A stretch of 64,000 nucleotides of DNA from Leptospira abararensis (GTDB lineage Bacteria > Spirochaetota > Leptospiria > Leptospirales > Leptospiraceae). The notes under the pieces were generated by a model. It saw only the letters and a list, made by a program, of their open reading frames with translations, had not been told where the DNA came from and searched no databases. The first letter of the stretch is position 1, and every line of letters starts with the position of its first letter. The stretch spans positions 437,315 to 501,314 of the forward strand of contig NZ_JAFFPR010000060.1 of assembly GCF_016918735.1 (NCBI RefSeq), given 5' to 3'. Made by a program: the position numbers and the translations under genes. Below, piece after piece: positions 18,364-29,086 of this stretch.

Positions 18364-19836
18364 TTAGGCAATGGCCATAAAGGTTCTGCCAATGATAGGC
18401 ATCACATCATCTTTTGCCAACACCCAAACCACATCCCCACCCTTGACTTGTGTGTTTCCTGAGGGAATTAAAAACTGTTCCCCCCGAGCAATGAGAAGGA
18501 TATGTGACTGCTCAGGAAGTTTGATTTCAAATAATGCTTTGTCCACCACACTAGAATTATAGGGGACAATTAACTCTTGTAAGGTCATGCCCGGAAACTC
18601 GATGTTATCAAAGTCTGTCGGATGATAAATTTTACGATCGGGATCCTTTTTTAAGATTCCTAACCACTGCGCCACTTTAGGAATGAGCGATCCTTGGATG
18701 AGTAAGGAAACAAGAACGACAAAAAATACAATATGGAAGAGTAAATCTCCCCAGACAAGACCCTGGGCGATAGGAAAGGTGGCAAGAATTATGGGTGACG
18801 CACCACGTAGGCCCACCCATGAAATAAACAACTTTTCCCTTATAGGTAAATTCACACGGAATAAGGAAATAAAAACTGCAACTGGTCTTGCGAAAAGAAT
18901 GAGTAATACCCCGATAAGAAGGCCGGGTACCCAAATGTTTGCCATACGAGTGGGATAAACCAAAAGTCCAAAACAAAGGAACATACCAATTTGTAAAATC
19001 CAAACATATCCATTGAGAAAACGGAAGATGGATTTTTTATGAATGAATTTGTTTCGACCAACAATAATACCAGCGATATAAACCGCTAAAAATCCATTAC
19101 CCTGAAAGACTGTGGTCACTGCATAAATGAAGGGAACCGATGCCGTAATAAAAACTAAATAAAGACCGTCATACCCAAGTTTAACGGAGTTCATCAAATA
19201 CAAAATGAGGATACCCAAACTATATCCCATCATCATTCCGACAAGGACTTGCATCACAAAAAAACGAAAGAATTGGAACCCACTGAAACTGGCATCGGCA
19301 CTGAGTAGATTCATAAAGATGGTGGTAAGAAGAACTCCCACTGCATCGTTTGATCCAGACTCAAACTCAATGATCTTTTTTAAATGAACGGGAAGATCAG
19401 TAGAATCGGTTTTAAAAATATTAAATACAGAGGCTGCATCTGTGGCACTGACTATGGATCCGAGTAAAAACGATTCCATAAATCCAAGCACTGGAAATAA
19501 ATAATGAATGACCACACCTAAAATGAGGGCTGTAAGAATTGTTCCGATGATGGAGAGACGAATCCCAACAGCAAGGAAGTTTTTTAAACTATCCCACTCA
19601 CTTTCGAGTCCACCTAAAAATAAAATATAAATTAAAGCAAAAATCCCAATCGACTGTGCCAAACTATAATCGCTGAAATCAATCCCACCAGGGCCATCAG
19701 AACCAGCTAACATACCAAAGGTTAAGAAAATCAAAAGAATGGGGAATCCAAAACGAAAGAATAGTTTACTAGATAAAATAGAAAATAGAATGAGTGTGGA
19801 AATAACTAGAGCTTGTAAGGTAAAACTATCGATCAT
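18364..19836 (-). CDS. CPA1-type K+/H+ or Na+/H+ antiporter (NhaP2/CvrA-like)
   Basis: A 490-residue cation/proton antiporter. About twelve helices fill residues 1-395, including GMLAGSDGPGGIDFSDYSLA, IVSATDAASVFN (the antiporter ATDA/ND-type site), FESGSNDAVGVLLT and GLRGASPI. A cytoplasmic TrkA-C/RCK-C-like domain covers about 410-488, as in NhaP2/CvrA, where it gates transport by nucleotide or ion. Ion selectivity cannot be read from the sequence. It is probably cotranscribed with nothing; the 131-codon gene upstream is 27 nt away on the same strand. Confidence 0.88.
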   Translation of the reverse strand: MIDSFTLQALVISTLILFSILSSKLFFRFGFPILLIFLTFGMLAGSDGPGGIDFSDYSLAQSIGIFALIYILFLGGLESEWDSLKNFLAVGIRLSIIGTILTALILGVVIHYLFPVLGFMESFLLGSIVSATDAASVFNIFKTDSTDLPVHLKKIIEFESGSNDAVGVLLTTIFMNLLSADASFSGFQFFRFFVMQVLVGMMMGYSLGILILYLMNSVKLGYDGLYLVFITASVPFIYAVTTVFQGNGFLAVYIAGIIVGRNKFIHKKSIFRFLNGYVWILQIGMFLCFGLLVYPTRMANIWVPGLLIGVLLILFARPVAVFISLFRVNLPIREKLFISWVGLRGASPIILATFPIAQGLVWGDLLFHIVFFVVLVSLLIQGSLIPKVAQWLGILKKDPDRKIYHPTDFDNIEFPGMTLQELIVPYNSSVVDKALFEIKLPEQSHILLIARGEQFLIPSGNTQVKGGDVVWVLAKDDVMPIIGRTFMAIA

Positions 19837-19863
19837 GTTTATTCCTTAGACGATCTCGAACGA

Positions 19864-20259
19864 CTATCGTTTCGAAGAAAGTATCTCTAAAGCCTTTGCT
19901 TTTAGAATGGGATGCACAACAAAGTCATCAGGGTTCAGCAAAGAGGATGGTTTGGAAGTAGACGAATCCATTTGGTTTGCCGATGCAGGTTGTTTCCACT
20001 TATCTCGACCGAGCCAAATAGAGAGTGCATAAACCATTCGTTGGAAAATTTCGTCCACCTTGTCTTGACGGCCTGCTTTTTTGTAGTATCCAAAGGCCAA
20101 CATGGGAAGTTTCCGATCGTACATAAAGTGATCACCCAAACGAATGAGCCCATCTTTATAATCGGTTTTCAGGAAGAGTTCACGCGCTTTTCGAATATCA
20201 CCTGCATTGAAGGCGGTATTTGCTTCGCGAATGAGTTGTGCTCTTTCCTTGGAGTCCAT
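19864..20259 (-). CDS. conserved-looking hypothetical protein
   Basis: A 131-residue soluble protein, not recognised. The first half is TPR-like and helical (REANTAFNAGDIRKARELFL), the centre has FGYYKKAGRQDKVDEIFQRM, and the tail is Ser/Pro-rich before a last helix. No signal peptide. It is divergent from bcp (78 nt apart) and 27 nt upstream of the antiporter gene. Confidence 0.65.
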   Translation of the reverse strand: MDSKERAQLIREANTAFNAGDIRKARELFLKTDYKDGLIRLGDHFMYDRKLPMLAFGYYKKAGRQDKVDEIFQRMVYALSIWLGRDKWKQPASANQMDSSTSKPSSLLNPDDFVVHPILKAKALEILSSKR

Positions 20260-20337
20260 ACAAAGAGTATCGAACCAAATTCCGAAATTGACAACTGAAT
20301 TTTGTCTAAAAGAATGTGATTACCAGGAGAGAAATAT

Positions 20338-20811
20338 ATGTTGGAAGTCGGCAAAAAAGCCCCCAATTTTACAAGTAGCAACCAAAATGGCGAAAAAGTA
20401 AAACTCGCAGACCTAACAGGAAAAAATGGGATCGTTGTCTATTTTTATCCGAGAGATATGACACCAGGATGTACAACAGAAGCTTGTGACTTCCGGGACA
20501 ATTTTGCCCGCTTGAAAAAATTTGGATTCAATGTAATTGGAATCTCCAAAGACAATCCGAAATCTCATACCAAGTTCATTGAAAAACAAGAAATCAATTT
20601 TGATCTGATCTCCGACGAATCGGGGGAAATTTGTGAAGCTTATGGGGTTTGGAGAGAGAAGGTATTTATGGGAAGACGAGGCATGGGTATTGTAAGATCC
20701 ACCTTCCTTTTGGACAGTTCTCTCAAAATCAAAAAAATCTATGACAGCGTGAAGGTAAAAGGTCACGTGGAAGAAATCATCAAAGACATTCAGGAAATCC
20801 AAGGGAAATGA
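20338..20811 (+). CDS. bcp: thioredoxin-dependent peroxiredoxin (Bcp/PrxQ)
   Basis: Reduces H2O2 and organic hydroperoxides. The AhpC/TSA motif [20 protein letters not shown] holds peroxidatic Cys45 and resolving Cys50 five residues apart, the atypical two-Cys arrangement of BCP. At 157 residues the length is typical. GGAGAG precedes the ATG. Its stop overlaps the start of pepA by 4 nt, so the two are coupled. Confidence 0.94.
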   Translation: MLEVGKKAPNFTSSNQNGEKVKLADLTGKNGIVVYFYPRDMTPGCTTEACDFRDNFARLKKFGFNVIGISKDNPKSHTKFIEKQEINFDLISDESGEICEAYGVWREKVFMGRRGMGIVRSTFLLDSSLKIKKIYDSVKVKGHVEEIIKDIQEIQGK

Positions 20812-22286
20812 AAATAGAAATCTCTCCGCTACAAATCCAAATCGGTGCACCCAAATCCGGCTCTTATTACAAACTCATCCCTATCTTTCAAGAGGATGTG
20901 AAAGAAGAATTGGGAAAAAAATTCCCAGTCCAAATAGAAACCAAGGTATTTTCTGGAGATCTTGGAAAAGAATTTCGAGATGAATCCGAAAAAACCATCT
21001 ATCTCGGATTAGGTGAAAAAGAAAAACTAAATTTCAGAAAGTTCATTTCTCACTTTTTTAAATACGGAGAAAAAATTCTTAGTTATGATGGTATGGGTCT
21101 TGAGATCATCATTTCTAAAGCACTTTCCAAAAAATTCTCGGCCGACCGAATTGCATACCAAATTGCCAACACACTTTTTATCGGAAGTTATCCAGTTTCC
21201 GTTTTACAAACAAAGAAAAAAGAAAAAAAGAAAGTGGGAGCTGTTTATTTAAAGTTTGAAGATAAATCGGTTTCAAGTTTAGCCGAATCAGGACTTTCTA
21301 AGAGTAAAATTGTCGCCAAACACGTCAATGGTGCTCGTCACATTGCACATTTGCCGGCAAACTACTTCACTCCCGATGACTTTGTTTCTCGTTCCAAAGA
21401 AATTGCCAAAGAGTACAAACTGTCCATTAAAGTTTGGGATGAACCTCAGTTAAAAAAAGAAGGTCTTGGTGGGATCCTTGCCGTTGCCCGCGGATCGGAA
21501 CTCCAAGGAAAGATGGTGATTTTGGAATACAAACCGGCCAAGGCTAAAAAGAAATTTGCTATTGTAGGAAAAGGTTTAACCTTTGATACCGGTGGAATTT
21601 CCCTCAAACCTCCAGGGGAAATGCATGAAATGAAGTATGATATGTGCGGAGCCGCGGCCACCATACACGCGATTGGTGCCATTGCCGCACTCGAACTTCC
21701 CATCCATATTGTAGCTGCCATTGGTGTGGCTGAAAATATGCCAGATGGCAAAGCCATCAAACCGGGTGATGTTTATACCGCCTACAATGGAACTACTGTG
21801 GAAGTCCAAAACACTGATGCGGAAGGAAGGCTAGTCCTCGGGGATGTGTTATCCTACGTTTCCAAAAACTACAAACCAGACTATATGGTGGACTTAGCAA
21901 CACTCACGGGGGCTGTCATCATTGCCCTAGGCCATGAAGCAGCGGCCATCCTAACCAACTCAGATCCGTTACGCGAAGCACTCTTCAAAGCATCCGAAAC
22001 ATCGGATGACCGGGTATGGGAACTTCCTCTTTGGGAAGAATACGGTGAAGATTTGAAATCAGACATTGCCGATCTCAAAAACATCACTGGTGGAGGAAAA
22101 GGAGCAGGAACCATTTCTGCAGGAATTTTTCTTTCCAAGTTTGTGGATGAATCTATCAACTGGGCTCATATTGACATCGCTGGTGCCGCTTGGAGAAAGA
22201 AAAAATCAGGAACTCAATTTTCCGGTCCTACAGGATACGGCGTACGTCTGTTAGTTGATTTGGCAAACGAGTTGTCTCGGAAGTAA
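20808..22286 (+). CDS. pepA: leucyl aminopeptidase (M17)
   Basis: Two-metal aminopeptidase. The C-terminal catalytic domain starts near 165. The metal and active-site segments are [18 protein letters not shown] (conserved Lys and Asp), [18 protein letters not shown] and the M17 signature [12 protein letters not shown]. The N-terminal domain is divergent, as usual. Length 492 residues, complete. It overlaps bcp by 4 nt and is followed by a GC-rich hairpin. Confidence 0.95.
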   Translation: MKIEISPLQIQIGAPKSGSYYKLIPIFQEDVKEELGKKFPVQIETKVFSGDLGKEFRDESEKTIYLGLGEKEKLNFRKFISHFFKYGEKILSYDGMGLEIIISKALSKKFSADRIAYQIANTLFIGSYPVSVLQTKKKEKKKVGAVYLKFEDKSVSSLAESGLSKSKIVAKHVNGARHIAHLPANYFTPDDFVSRSKEIAKEYKLSIKVWDEPQLKKEGLGGILAVARGSELQGKMVILEYKPAKAKKKFAIVGKGLTFDTGGISLKPPGEMHEMKYDMCGAAATIHAIGAIAALELPIHIVAAIGVAENMPDGKAIKPGDVYTAYNGTTVEVQNTDAEGRLVLGDVLSYVSKNYKPDYMVDLATLTGAVIIALGHEAAAILTNSDPLREALFKASETSDDRVWELPLWEEYGEDLKSDIADLKNITGGGKGAGTISAGIFLSKFVDESINWAHIDIAGAAWRKKKSGTQFSGPTGYGVRLLVDLANELSRK

Positions 22287-22316
22287 ATAGCCTAACTTAA
22301 GTGAAAACAAACACGG

Positions 22317-22339
22317 CGGGGGAATTTAATTCTCCCCCG
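22317..22339. terminator. GC-rich terminator hairpin after pepA
   Basis: CGGGGGA (22317-22323) pairs with TCCCCCG (22333-22339) around an A/T-rich loop. It lies between the convergent pepA and MFS genes. The following T-rich stretch is short, so bidirectional use is likely but not certain. Confidence 0.6.
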
Positions 22340-22382
22340 TTCATTTCCCGCAAAACAACTCATTCACCAAAGCAGACAATAT

Positions 22383-23600
22383 TTATTTTGAGTGTTTACT
22401 CAAGGCGATTCGGTTCACATTGTACATTAAGATCACGGTAATCAATATGGCCGCTGCGACAACATAACCTAATGTTTCATAATTTTCCATATAACCACTA
22501 GAAGTTTGTACAACGATGAGACCCGCAACAGTCGCTGCAATCCCACCGGAGATCTGTTGGACGGAAGAACTGATCGCCATAAAGGCACCGCGGTCGTGTA
22601 AATCGGGAACGGCTGAGGTGAGCGCATTGGCAGAAATCATTCGTGCTGCCACAAATACAAAAAGAATGGAATTGATAAAAATGACCATAGGCAAAGGTGT
22701 GATCTGCATTTTTGTGTAGTATATGATGATCACAGAAGCAAAAAGTGAAGCAATTACAAACATTTTGTATTTTCCGATCCAGTCACTCAATCTACCCATG
22801 AGTGGACCACCTAACATGGATACAACTCCCGTGACCATATAAACCAAAGGTAAATCTTCTAATTTTACTCCCAAATTGTGAACAGAAAAGGCAGAGCCGA
22901 AAGGCATCAACATAAATCCACCGGTTGCAAGTAAGGTCGTTGCAATATATGCGGGAAAGTATTTAGGTTCCGTGAGTGTTTTCACCAAATGCAAAAAAGC
23001 ATGTCTTTCCGTTTTATTATCCAAATGAGTGGTGAGTGGTTTTAAAAAGAAAACAATCACAAACCCAACAGTTCCACTAATACCAGCAATCATCAAAAAA
23101 GGAGACTGCCATCCCCATAAGTTGGAGATAAAAATTCCAATCGGAAGTCCAAAAACTTGGCTTGCCGCAAAGGCAGTCATGATAAAGCCCATAACCCTAC
23201 CTCTTACTTGGAGAGGAAATAAGTCAGCAACAATGGCAAAGGAAATGGAGGAAATGACCCCTGCAAAAACCCCAGTTAAGATGCGAGCACCAAATAAAAA
23301 GAAATAACTAGTTGCGATTCCACATAGAAAGGTAGCGACCACAAATCCTATGTAAAAAAATAATAACATTTTTTTGCGATCAAAACGATCCGCAAAACCA
23401 GCAGCAAGGATTCCAGAAACACCTGCACTGAACGCATAAGCTGACACTACAAATCCAAACTGCTGTGTTGAAATCTGTAATTCTTTCATGACCAAAACTC
23501 CCAGCGGAGAGAGGATCATAAAATCAAGGACAACTGTGAATTGCAAAAAAGCAAGTAAACCAACTACAAAAACATGATATGTAGAGAACTTAAAATTCAT
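22383..23600 (-). CDS. MFS transporter
   Basis: A 405-residue major facilitator protein with about twelve helices. The loop 2-3 motif GFADRFDRKKMLLFFYIGF matches the MFS signature GxxxDRxxRRxxl, and GPLMGRLSDWIGKYKMF is the equivalent between helices 8 and 9. It resembles the DHA1 drug-efflux/sugar-efflux branch; the substrate is unknown. It is alone on its strand, 51 nt downstream of the 7TMR gene. Confidence 0.85.
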   Translation of the reverse strand: MNFKFSTYHVFVVGLLAFLQFTVVLDFMILSPLGVLVMKELQISTQQFGFVVSAYAFSAGVSGILAAGFADRFDRKKMLLFFYIGFVVATFLCGIATSYFFLFGARILTGVFAGVISSISFAIVADLFPLQVRGRVMGFIMTAFAASQVFGLPIGIFISNLWGWQSPFLMIAGISGTVGFVIVFFLKPLTTHLDNKTERHAFLHLVKTLTEPKYFPAYIATTLLATGGFMLMPFGSAFSVHNLGVKLEDLPLVYMVTGVVSMLGGPLMGRLSDWIGKYKMFVIASLFASVIIIYYTKMQITPLPMVIFINSILFVFVAARMISANALTSAVPDLHDRGAFMAISSSVQQISGGIAATVAGLIVVQTSSGYMENYETLGYVVAAAILITVILMYNVNRIALSKHSK

Positions 23601-23650
23601 TCTATTTCCTTATTCTGATCTATTCATAAATCTCAAGGAAATTCTGCAAA

Positions 23651-26221
23651 CTAAAGTTCTTTGTCCAAAACCTCTTTTAGTTTCAAATATTGAGAATTTT
23701 CAGGAGAAGTTGTCCCAAGCCTTTCCAGAATTTTTCGAGCTCGGTCTTTGTTTTTGAGAAGTCTGTAACATTCTACTAAATTAATAAGATTTCGAATGTG
23801 TTTTGGATCCCTCGCTCGTAACCTCTCTCCAATTTCCACCGCCTTACGTACATTCTTTGATTTTCGGTAGGCATAACTCAATTGTAATAGAATTTCATTG
23901 TCGGTAACAAAATAAGGAAAAATGGATTCTAAAGATTCTACAGCAGAATCAAATCGTTTCAATAAAAGGGAAATGCGAGATTTTTCACGAAGTAAATTGA
24001 TTCGCACATCATCTTCCAAATTTTCATTATTTAACATTCGTTCTATGGTTGAGTAAGTTTCTTCCGCATTCCCTGATTCCAATACTGATTGAAGTTCGGA
24101 ATATAAAAAATGATCTGATCCCACAGTAGTTAGGGAAGAAGAACTCATCCTTTTGGCGGAACCCATCCATTCCAGTCGTAGTAAGGTCAAATCATCAGAA
24201 AAACTTCCAATTGATTGGAGGTTCTCAACAATTTGTTCCAATTCTCCTTTCGACTCACCAACCACTTGTAAAAATTTGGTTTCATCCTCGTTCATCACAC
24301 GCGATCCATCAGATCCCATTTCCAAAATCAAATCATCCCGACCATCCGAACCGATAAAAAGAACATCCCCTTGTTCTAAAACAAAAACCCGGATGCGCAC
24401 ATTGCCAGCCATTCCTTTAGTTCCAATTTTACGAAGTTCCAATTCCTCTTCAATAAAGGAAGCAACTCCGTCCCTGTACAAAACAGTCCAAGGATGTTCG
24501 GCGTTGAGATAATACAACACTCCTGTTTCCTCTTCCACAAGGCCTAGGACAACAGACACGAGCATAGATCCGTCGAAAGATTCAAAAATAGTTTGTAGTT
24601 CGTAAAAACATTCTTTGATCCATCGTTCCGGAGATTTGGATTGACTCTCGAGTAGAAGTTGTGTGCGTTTGATAAACGATAAAAACACAACACCTAATAC
24701 GAGGGCGCCTCCTGCCCCTTGGATGGACTTACCCATCGCATCTCCGTTGATAAAAACGAAGTATTTTTTACCATTGAGAACAATGTCATCACAGATGATG
24801 AGGTCTCCCCCAATCTCTTTGATTTTTCCTTTGAACTCGAACTCTTTTTTTTGTTTGGTATAGGATTGGATTCCAATCATTGGCGATTTCGATTTTTTGG
24901 AATCATTGAGCGGATCGAGTAGTAATGATGTTAAAAAATAATCTCCATCTTGTTGGATTTTTAATTCCTGGACTCGTGTGAGGGTTTCTTGTAATTCGTT
25001 TGTTCTTTGGACTACCTTTCTTTCTAGGTTAGCATTCAATTCTTCCACTTGTTTATGCACACGTAAAAAACGATTGGCTAACACGACAGCAATCCCAAGC
25101 ACAAAGAATAAAAATCCAAATCTTGATAAATTTAAATTCTGAATAGGGATCAGTCCAGAGGCCCCCAAAATATCCCAAATGGCTGTAAATATCAAAAACA
25201 AAATACCAGATAACAAACGCTTGGCGTCTTTATTACCCTTCATTACTGCCCGAATTGTGATATAAAACAAAACCACACTGAATGCCAATACTGATCCTTG
25301 CCAGACTCGCAAAAGCATCACAGAACTGGCTCGGTTCACAAAAATTTGTAACATCGCCAAAATGAAACTGAATCCAAAATACCCTTTAGTGATCGGGCTA
25401 ATTCGTTTGCGAAAAAAAGTATCAACGAATAACAAAAGCCAGGTGGGTGTCAAAAATACGATAAAGTATTCTATTTTTGTAATGGTAAAAGGGTCAACAT
25501 CCCACTGGTAGATGGCCTGGGATCTAAAATACATATAAGCGGATAAAAATACAGCAAAGAGTGCAAAGTAAAGATTGTATGTTTCATTACGGCGTTTCCA
25601 ATAAAACAAACCATGATAAATCCCAACAAAAAAGTATAAAAATAACAACATAAAGGTTGCATATTCATCCTCAACTTTTTCCAAAACCGCATAACGATCA
25701 ATGGATGAACCAAAATCATTAAAAACTTTATAAAAATTTAATTCTTCACCCGATTCTGATGCAAGAAGGACTCGGATTTCATTTTTCCCAACTCGTAACA
25801 AATTTCGTGATAGTTTAACGAGAATGTTTCTTTTGTATCCACTTTCCGAGATATGATCGTTTTCTATAACCCCACTTTTAGAAACCAACTCCCCGTTTAT
25901 GTACACTTTGTACACATTAGAAAGATACGGTATATGTAAGGCAAAGGAATCTGAGTCCGTTTCCTTAAAATCAATTTCTGATAAAAGAAATGGTTTTACC
26001 ATTGTAATTTTTTGTAAAATTCCATCGGGAAAATCTAACTGAGATTTGATGGTAACAAGAGGGAGGGATTCCAAAGGAATCCATCCAGAACCAATAGGAA
26101 CCTCCGATTCCCACCAACCCTTTTTGACATTCCAGTTTTTGGTAAGGTCGACCGGTAAGGCCCAAAGGGAGACGGGCAATAAAAGAAAAAGAAGAAGGAC
26201 ATTTTTAATATATAAATTCAT
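23651..26221 (-). CDS. 7TMR-DISM receptor with SpoIIE-type phosphatase and TPRs
   Basis: Predicted signal-transduction protein of 856 residues. A signal peptide (1-21) leads into a periplasmic beta-rich DISM-like sensor (about 25-185), then seven helices (about 190-390), a coiled coil (392-425; VEELNANLERKVVQRTNELQ), a SpoIIE/PP2C phosphatase domain (about 450-675; GDLIICDDIV, FINGDAMGKSIQGAGGAL, FIGSDGRDDL, SFSDDLTLL), and C-terminal TPRs (about 715-850). Metal-binding Asp residues are present, so it is probably active and may switch an anti-sigma-antagonist partner. It overlaps ppx by 4 nt. Confidence 0.85.
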   Translation of the reverse strand: MNLYIKNVLLLFLLLPVSLWALPVDLTKNWNVKKGWWESEVPIGSGWIPLESLPLVTIKSQLDFPDGILQKITMVKPFLLSEIDFKETDSDSFALHIPYLSNVYKVYINGELVSKSGVIENDHISESGYKRNILVKLSRNLLRVGKNEIRVLLASESGEELNFYKVFNDFGSSIDRYAVLEKVEDEYATFMLLFLYFFVGIYHGLFYWKRRNETYNLYFALFAVFLSAYMYFRSQAIYQWDVDPFTITKIEYFIVFLTPTWLLLFVDTFFRKRISPITKGYFGFSFILAMLQIFVNRASSVMLLRVWQGSVLAFSVVLFYITIRAVMKGNKDAKRLLSGILFLIFTAIWDILGASGLIPIQNLNLSRFGFLFFVLGIAVVLANRFLRVHKQVEELNANLERKVVQRTNELQETLTRVQELKIQQDGDYFLTSLLLDPLNDSKKSKSPMIGIQSYTKQKKEFEFKGKIKEIGGDLIICDDIVLNGKKYFVFINGDAMGKSIQGAGGALVLGVVFLSFIKRTQLLLESQSKSPERWIKECFYELQTIFESFDGSMLVSVVLGLVEEETGVLYYLNAEHPWTVLYRDGVASFIEEELELRKIGTKGMAGNVRIRVFVLEQGDVLFIGSDGRDDLILEMGSDGSRVMNEDETKFLQVVGESKGELEQIVENLQSIGSFSDDLTLLRLEWMGSAKRMSSSSLTTVGSDHFLYSELQSVLESGNAEETYSTIERMLNNENLEDDVRINLLREKSRISLLLKRFDSAVESLESIFPYFVTDNEILLQLSYAYRKSKNVRKAVEIGERLRARDPKHIRNLINLVECYRLLKNKDRARKILERLGTTSPENSQYLKLKEVLDKEL

Positions 26222-27819
26222 AAGATAAAGGTTTGGAACTCTAAGGATACACCATAGGTTTCTTCAAAAAGATCTTTTTTTTCTGCCACAGACCAGATTT
26301 CTAAATTGGGATCAGTTCCTTTTTTGTGATACAACCGACAAAGAACCTTTCCTTTTTCATACACAGCGTCCAATCGCTCAATGATAGATTTTTCCGAACG
26401 ATCAAGCCCATCTCCAATCCGTAAAAATGCAGCTAATTTTTTGACAAGGAGTTGGTCTTCGATTCTTAATGCCTTAAACTCTTCGTGTTTTCCTTTGGGA
26501 CCACCTTTTCTATGATAACGGGCAAGAAGGGCAATGATTTCAATTTCTGCATTGGAAAAACCCACCATGGCTTCTGAGTTTTTAATGATATAATAACTAT
26601 GTTTGTGGTAGTTGTGATGGGAAATACAAAGCCCTACTTGGTGCAAATAACATGCAGTCTCCAAATAATCGCGTTCCAAATTCCCAAGTTTATGTAAATC
26701 TTTTAAATCATCAAACATCTGCAAGGTGATCTTTGCCACGGCTTCAGCATGACTTTTTCCGGCCGGATAAAGATTGGCAACGGTTTTGATTGCTTTTTCA
26801 CGAATATTATCTAAAGGAGGAAGTGAGGTGTCCGTATGACGATACCAAGACTCAATGGTATCATAAACAATTCCCTCCCGAAGAGCAAAATCACTCACGG
26901 TAATGGAAGGAGCTTTGATCCTTTGTAAAACTTCATCTAAAACCAAAACCCCACCTACAATGATATCTCCCCTTTTGGCATCCAGGCCTGGAATTTTTAA
27001 TCTTTTTTTGAGACTATCAGCATCTAATACTTGTTTGCGGGCGTCTTTAAACTGATCGATGGCAATTTCTGTTCCGTTCAATCTGTCCCGTTTTTCCATC
27101 TTTTTTTCCAAAACGATGGAGGCCACAGAGGAGATGGTTCCCGAACTTCCCACAACCAAAAAGGGTTTCCATGTTTCAATCTGTGGTAAAAAAGCAGATA
27201 ACACAGATTCAATATGAATCCGACATTTTTGTATATCGGTAGCACTCAAAGGATCTTTCTTTAAAAACTTTTCTGTTAGGCGGATGGCTCCGAGTTTCAA
27301 ACTAGTTGAAAATAGTATCTCTCCCTTTTCTCCCACAAGGAGCTCTGTACTCCCTCCTCCAATGTCAATGAGTAGGATTCGTTTGTCATAAACCGGCAGG
27401 CCTTGCAAAATCCCTAAATAGATGAGCCTTGCTTCCTCATTTCCCGAGATGACTTGGATTTGGATTCCTGTTTCCCTCTCGGCTCGGTCAAGAAATACCT
27501 GGCGGTTCTCTGCTTCCCTGAGGGCACTTGTGGCTACAGCTCGAATTTCGGCCTTATAGGAGACTGCCAAAGACTGAAACCGTTTGAGGCAAGCGAGTCC
27601 TCTTTCCATGGCATCTTCCTGAATGACCGCATAATCACTGCTACCGCTTCCCAGTCTTACGGATTCTTTTTCTTTGGTTAAATATTCGAGTGTACCGTCC
27701 GGTCTTAGTTTTACGACGACGATATGGAAAGAATTTGTGCCTAAATCAATGGCAGCGAGTATCTTTTCCGTGCGAAATGCGGGATTGGGTTTTCTTAAGA
27801 TTTGTGAGAAAGGAAGCAT
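26218..27819 (-). CDS. ppx: exopolyphosphatase / guanosine pentaphosphatase (Ppx/GppA)
   Basis: Hydrolyses polyphosphate and/or pppGpp. The actin-fold phosphate loop ILAAIDLGTNSFHIVV is near residues 20-35, with ILLIDIGGGSTELLVG mid-domain and VVGSSGTISSVA later. A C-terminal HD-like helical domain contains YHRKGG and LRIGDGLDRS. The longest frame begins with a TTG at 27864; the ATG at 27819 (MLPFSQIL) is preferred because it is nearer the domain. The end overlaps the 7TMR-SpoIIE gene by 4 nt, and it is divergent from mreB. Confidence 0.9.
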   Translation of the reverse strand: MLPFSQILRKPNPAFRTEKILAAIDLGTNSFHIVVVKLRPDGTLEYLTKEKESVRLGSGSSDYAVIQEDAMERGLACLKRFQSLAVSYKAEIRAVATSALREAENRQVFLDRAERETGIQIQVISGNEEARLIYLGILQGLPVYDKRILLIDIGGGSTELLVGEKGEILFSTSLKLGAIRLTEKFLKKDPLSATDIQKCRIHIESVLSAFLPQIETWKPFLVVGSSGTISSVASIVLEKKMEKRDRLNGTEIAIDQFKDARKQVLDADSLKKRLKIPGLDAKRGDIIVGGVLVLDEVLQRIKAPSITVSDFALREGIVYDTIESWYRHTDTSLPPLDNIREKAIKTVANLYPAGKSHAEAVAKITLQMFDDLKDLHKLGNLERDYLETACYLHQVGLCISHHNYHKHSYYIIKNSEAMVGFSNAEIEIIALLARYHRKGGPKGKHEEFKALRIEDQLLVKKLAAFLRIGDGLDRSEKSIIERLDAVYEKGKVLCRLYHKKGTDPNLEIWSVAEKKDLFEETYGVSLEFQTFIL

Positions 27820-27963
27820 TTTGTATCTTACAAGCGTACCGAAAATTTTTACGGTTGAAAGCAAAAACCAGCCGAAAATTATGGGGAACGGGTAGAATTA
27901 TATTATTTTGGTGTTAAGCCACCTGAAATTCCCCCTTTCGTACTTCTTTCACCAGGATCTGAT

Positions 27964-28986
27964 ATGATATTTGATAACCTCTATGGACTATTCTCGAACG
28001 ATATGGGAATCGATTTGGGAACCGCGAACACCCTCGTGCATGTGAAAGGACAAGGAATTGTCCTATCCGAACCGTCGGTCGTGGCAGTCCAGGCCTCAAC
28101 AGGTCGGGTCCTTGCCGTTGGCCAAGAAGCCAAACGAATGCTAGGAAGAACTCCTGGTGACATCGTTGCCATTCGTCCTATGAAAGACGGGGTCATCGCC
28201 GACTTCGAAACTGTAGAAAAGATGATTCGTTACTTCATCGCTAAAGTTCACAACCGCACTACATTTGTAAAACCACGGATCGTCATCGGAGTTCCTTCGG
28301 GAATTACCGAAGTAGAAAGACGGGCCGTTCGGGAATCCGCAGAACAAGCCGGGGCCCGCGAAATTTTCCTTATCGAAGAAGCACTCGCTGCTGCCATTGG
28401 TGCCAACATCCCGATCCATGAACCTGCTGGAAACATGATCGTTGATATCGGCGGGGGAACCACAGAAATCGCTGTGATCTCTCTTGGTGGTATGGTGATC
28501 GCCGAGTCCATCCGCACTGGTGGGGACGAATTTGATGAAGCCATTGTCAAATACCTCCGTAACCAATACAACCTAGTTGTCGGAGAAAGAACTGCCGAGG
28601 ACATCAAACTCACGATCGGTAACGCTTTCGCTGACAAACGTGTCGACACGATGGAAGTGAAAGGCCGTGACGCCATCTCAGGACTCCCACGCACCCTCGA
28701 ACTCGACTCAAACGAAATCCGTAAAGCCCTCAAAGAACCAACAGACGAAATCCTAGACGGGATCAAATCCGTATTGGAACGCACTCCTCCAGAACTTGCT
28801 GCCGACATCGTAGAACGAGGGATCGTTCTCACTGGTGGTGGTTGCCTCCTTCGTGGTCTCGAACACTACCTCACCAAAGAAACAGGAGTTCCGGTCTTCC
28901 GTGCTGAAAACCCACTGACTTGTGTGGTGCTAGGAACAGGTCGATACTTGGATGAATTGAAATACATCAAACCGGGGATCCGATAA
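27964..28986 (+). CDS. mreB: rod shape-determining protein MreB
   Basis: Bacterial actin that guides cell-wall synthesis. The 340 residues include the nucleotide phosphate-1 loop [15 protein letters not shown], the phosphate-2 loop [18 protein letters not shown], and [19 protein letters not shown] precedes the ATG. mreC and mreD do not follow; instead a terminator and repeat DNA do, so this is a solitary copy, perhaps one of several mreB genes. The codon use is visibly richer in C- and G-ending codons than in its neighbours, which fits high expression. Confidence 0.96.
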   Translation: MIFDNLYGLFSNDMGIDLGTANTLVHVKGQGIVLSEPSVVAVQASTGRVLAVGQEAKRMLGRTPGDIVAIRPMKDGVIADFETVEKMIRYFIAKVHNRTTFVKPRIVIGVPSGITEVERRAVRESAEQAGAREIFLIEEALAAAIGANIPIHEPAGNMIVDIGGGTTEIAVISLGGMVIAESIRTGGDEFDEAIVKYLRNQYNLVVGERTAEDIKLTIGNAFADKRVDTMEVKGRDAISGLPRTLELDSNEIRKALKEPTDEILDGIKSVLERTPPELAADIVERGIVLTGGGCLLRGLEHYLTKETGVPVFRAENPLTCVVLGTGRYLDELKYIKPGIR

Positions 28987-29060
28987 AAGATATTTCTGAT
29001 TTAGAAAACTACTCTGCAATCCTTCGGGTGAAACTCTCACTCTAAGGATTAAGGTCGAAA

Positions 29061-29086
29061 AGGGAACCTTTGGTTCTCTTTTTTTT
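29061..29086 (+). terminator. intrinsic terminator of mreB
   Basis: AGGGAACC-TTT-GGTTCTCT (one G-T pair) is followed at once by a run of eight T. The R1 repeat begins directly after the T-run. Confidence 0.8.
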
